Part shown: piece after piece, positions 5,557 through 6,289 of the stretch | Position numbering within the stretch: position 1 is the first letter of the stretch | Layout: every line of letters begins with the position of its first letter | NCBI GenBank assembly: GCA_006227775.1 | Contig: SBFV01000459.1 | Location: forward strand, 1 to 6,289 | Length of the DNA: 6,289 bases | Direction of reading: 5' to 3' | From: Gammaproteobacteria bacterium | GTDB lineage: Bacteria; Pseudomonadota; Gammaproteobacteria; Chromatiales; Chromatiaceae | Translations under genes and position numbers: made by a program | Notes under the pieces: generated by a model | Told to the model about the DNA's origin: nothing | Seen by the model: the letters and a program-made list of their open reading frames with translations, nothing else | The model's database searches: none

Positions 5557-6289
5557 ATGAAAAGATTCATCATCGCGGCACTGTGCAGTATGGCCACCCT
5601 GCCCGCCCTGGCCCAGGAGGCCAAGGTCGACATCAGCTTCAGCGCCAACATGCCATCCCTGCGCGATCCCGGGCGCAATGACAGCTTCAAGTTCACGGTG
5701 GCTGACGCCAAGGTTGTCACCAACCTGGCCCTGGAATGCCAGGCCGGGCGGACCAAGGCCTTCGTGCTGCGCACCAACGAGCAGTGCAGCGTCTCAGGGA
5801 CGGGCAGCATCATCAATCCCAACAATCCCAGCCAGAAGCTGCCCCGTACCCAATATGCTGGTGGCTTCACGGTCAAGGAGAACGGCCAGGTCGAAGGCAG
5901 TACCCTGAGCGTCAATTTCCTGGCCATGGGCAAGGTCCCCGCCTCCGCGGAGGCCTTTAGTGGCGGCATGACCCTCAAGCCGGAAAACCCCTCTCCCGGC
6001 GCGGCGGAGCTCCAGGCGGCGCTGCTGAAGAAGCTGCAGGGAGAGCAGACTTCGGGCTCGGTGATCGACGAACGGGTGGATAGCGTCCAGCTCAGCAAGT
6101 TCTTCATCCCCTCCGCCGGCCTGCCCTCGGAAAAGGGCTGCACCTGGAACGGGGACATGATCTTCTCCTATCAGACCAATTCCTGGTTCATCAACGTCAC
6201 CGCCCGGTGCGGCGATCGGGACTATGCCCTCAAGGGCAACATGCCCTGGACCGATAGCCCGGGCGTCACCAACCAGACCCAATATGACC
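5557..6289 (+). CDS. Predicted exported protein of unknown function; 3' partial
   Basis: I do not recognise this protein. From ATG 5557 the frame stays open to the right edge, giving 244 codons and no stop. GAGGT (5546-5550) lies 6 nt upstream. The N-terminus is a classical Sec signal peptide: MKR, a hydrophobic core (about residues 4-17), and probable cleavage after ALA at residue 19, leaving a mature QEAKVDIS terminus. It is not a lipobox: the only early Cys is residue 10, inside the core. The mature part is Gly/Ser/Asn/Thr-rich with many short strand-like stretches (VDISFSAN, FKFTVAD, GGFTVKENG, STLSVNFLAMG, WFINVTARCG) and one likely helix (AAELQAALLKKLQ, about 149-161), so a beta-rich periplasmic or outer-surface fold is probable. 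Cys61, Cys77, Cys195 and Cys218 could form two disulfides, consistent with export. Repeated 'NPNNPSQ' and 'NPSPG' turns are seen. Base composition resembles its neighbours. It has its own candidate promoter, so a role in rhamnose metabolism is not implied. Confidence 0.82.
   Translation, partial: MKRFIIAALCSMATLPALAQEAKVDISFSANMPSLRDPGRNDSFKFTVADAKVVTNLALECQAGRTKAFVLRTNEQCSVSGTGSIINPNNPSQKLPRTQYAGGFTVKENGQVEGSTLSVNFLAMGKVPASAEAFSGGMTLKPENPSPGAAELQAALLKKLQGEQTSGSVIDERVDSVQLSKFFIPSAGLPSEKGCTWNGDMIFSYQTNSWFINVTARCGDRDYALKGNMPWTDSPGVTNQTQYD

Noticed and set aside
4389..6158. 589-codon open frame on the minus strand
   Set aside because: It is antisense to all of rfbD and most of the exported-protein gene, with no recognisable domain and a shadow-like composition. 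The plus-strand frames have motifs, a signal peptide and ribosome binding sites.

Overview
The window is GC-rich, densely coding DNA from a proteobacterium. A gammaproteobacterium is most likely: the SSB closely resembles E. coli SSB down to the C-terminal tip MDFDDDIPF, and a YajR-like MFS transporter sits directly before ssb. I recall that transporter-ssb order, often next to uvrA, from Pseudomonas and related gammaproteobacteria. I cannot name the genus. All six recognised or probable genes lie on the + strand.

Layout. Positions 2-904 hold the C-terminal two thirds of an MFS drug/metabolite transporter ending in a small ferredoxin-like domain. After a 132-bp C-rich gap comes ssb (1037-1567). 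After a 100-bp gap comes a complete dTDP-L-rhamnose pathway: rfbB (1668-2735), rfbA (2732-3616), rfbC (3817-4392) and rfbD (4554-5444). rfbB and rfbA overlap by 4 bp. rfbC and rfbD are each preceded by a gene-free gap of 200 or 161 bp. A gene for a signal-peptide-bearing protein I do not recognise starts at 5557 and runs off the right edge, behind a plausible sigma70 promoter.

How the genes work together. RfbA makes dTDP-glucose from glucose-1-phosphate and dTTP. RfbB dehydrates and oxidises it to dTDP-4-keto-6-deoxyglucose, RfbC epimerises C3 and C5, and RfbD reduces the product to dTDP-L-rhamnose for surface polysaccharide (O-antigen, exopolysaccharide or glycolipid). SSB and the transporter are a separate housekeeping neighbourhood. 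The terminal gene encodes a predicted exported protein with no visible link to rhamnose.

Nothing here clearly amounts to a new system. The points most worth a second look are the unrecognised exported protein with its repeat-bearing leader, and the two gene-free gaps inside the rhamnose cluster, each carrying a GGGCAGG/CCTGCCC inverted repeat. No tRNA, rRNA, CRISPR array, insertion sequence or convincing intrinsic terminator was seen. No gene-free stretch reaches 300 bp.
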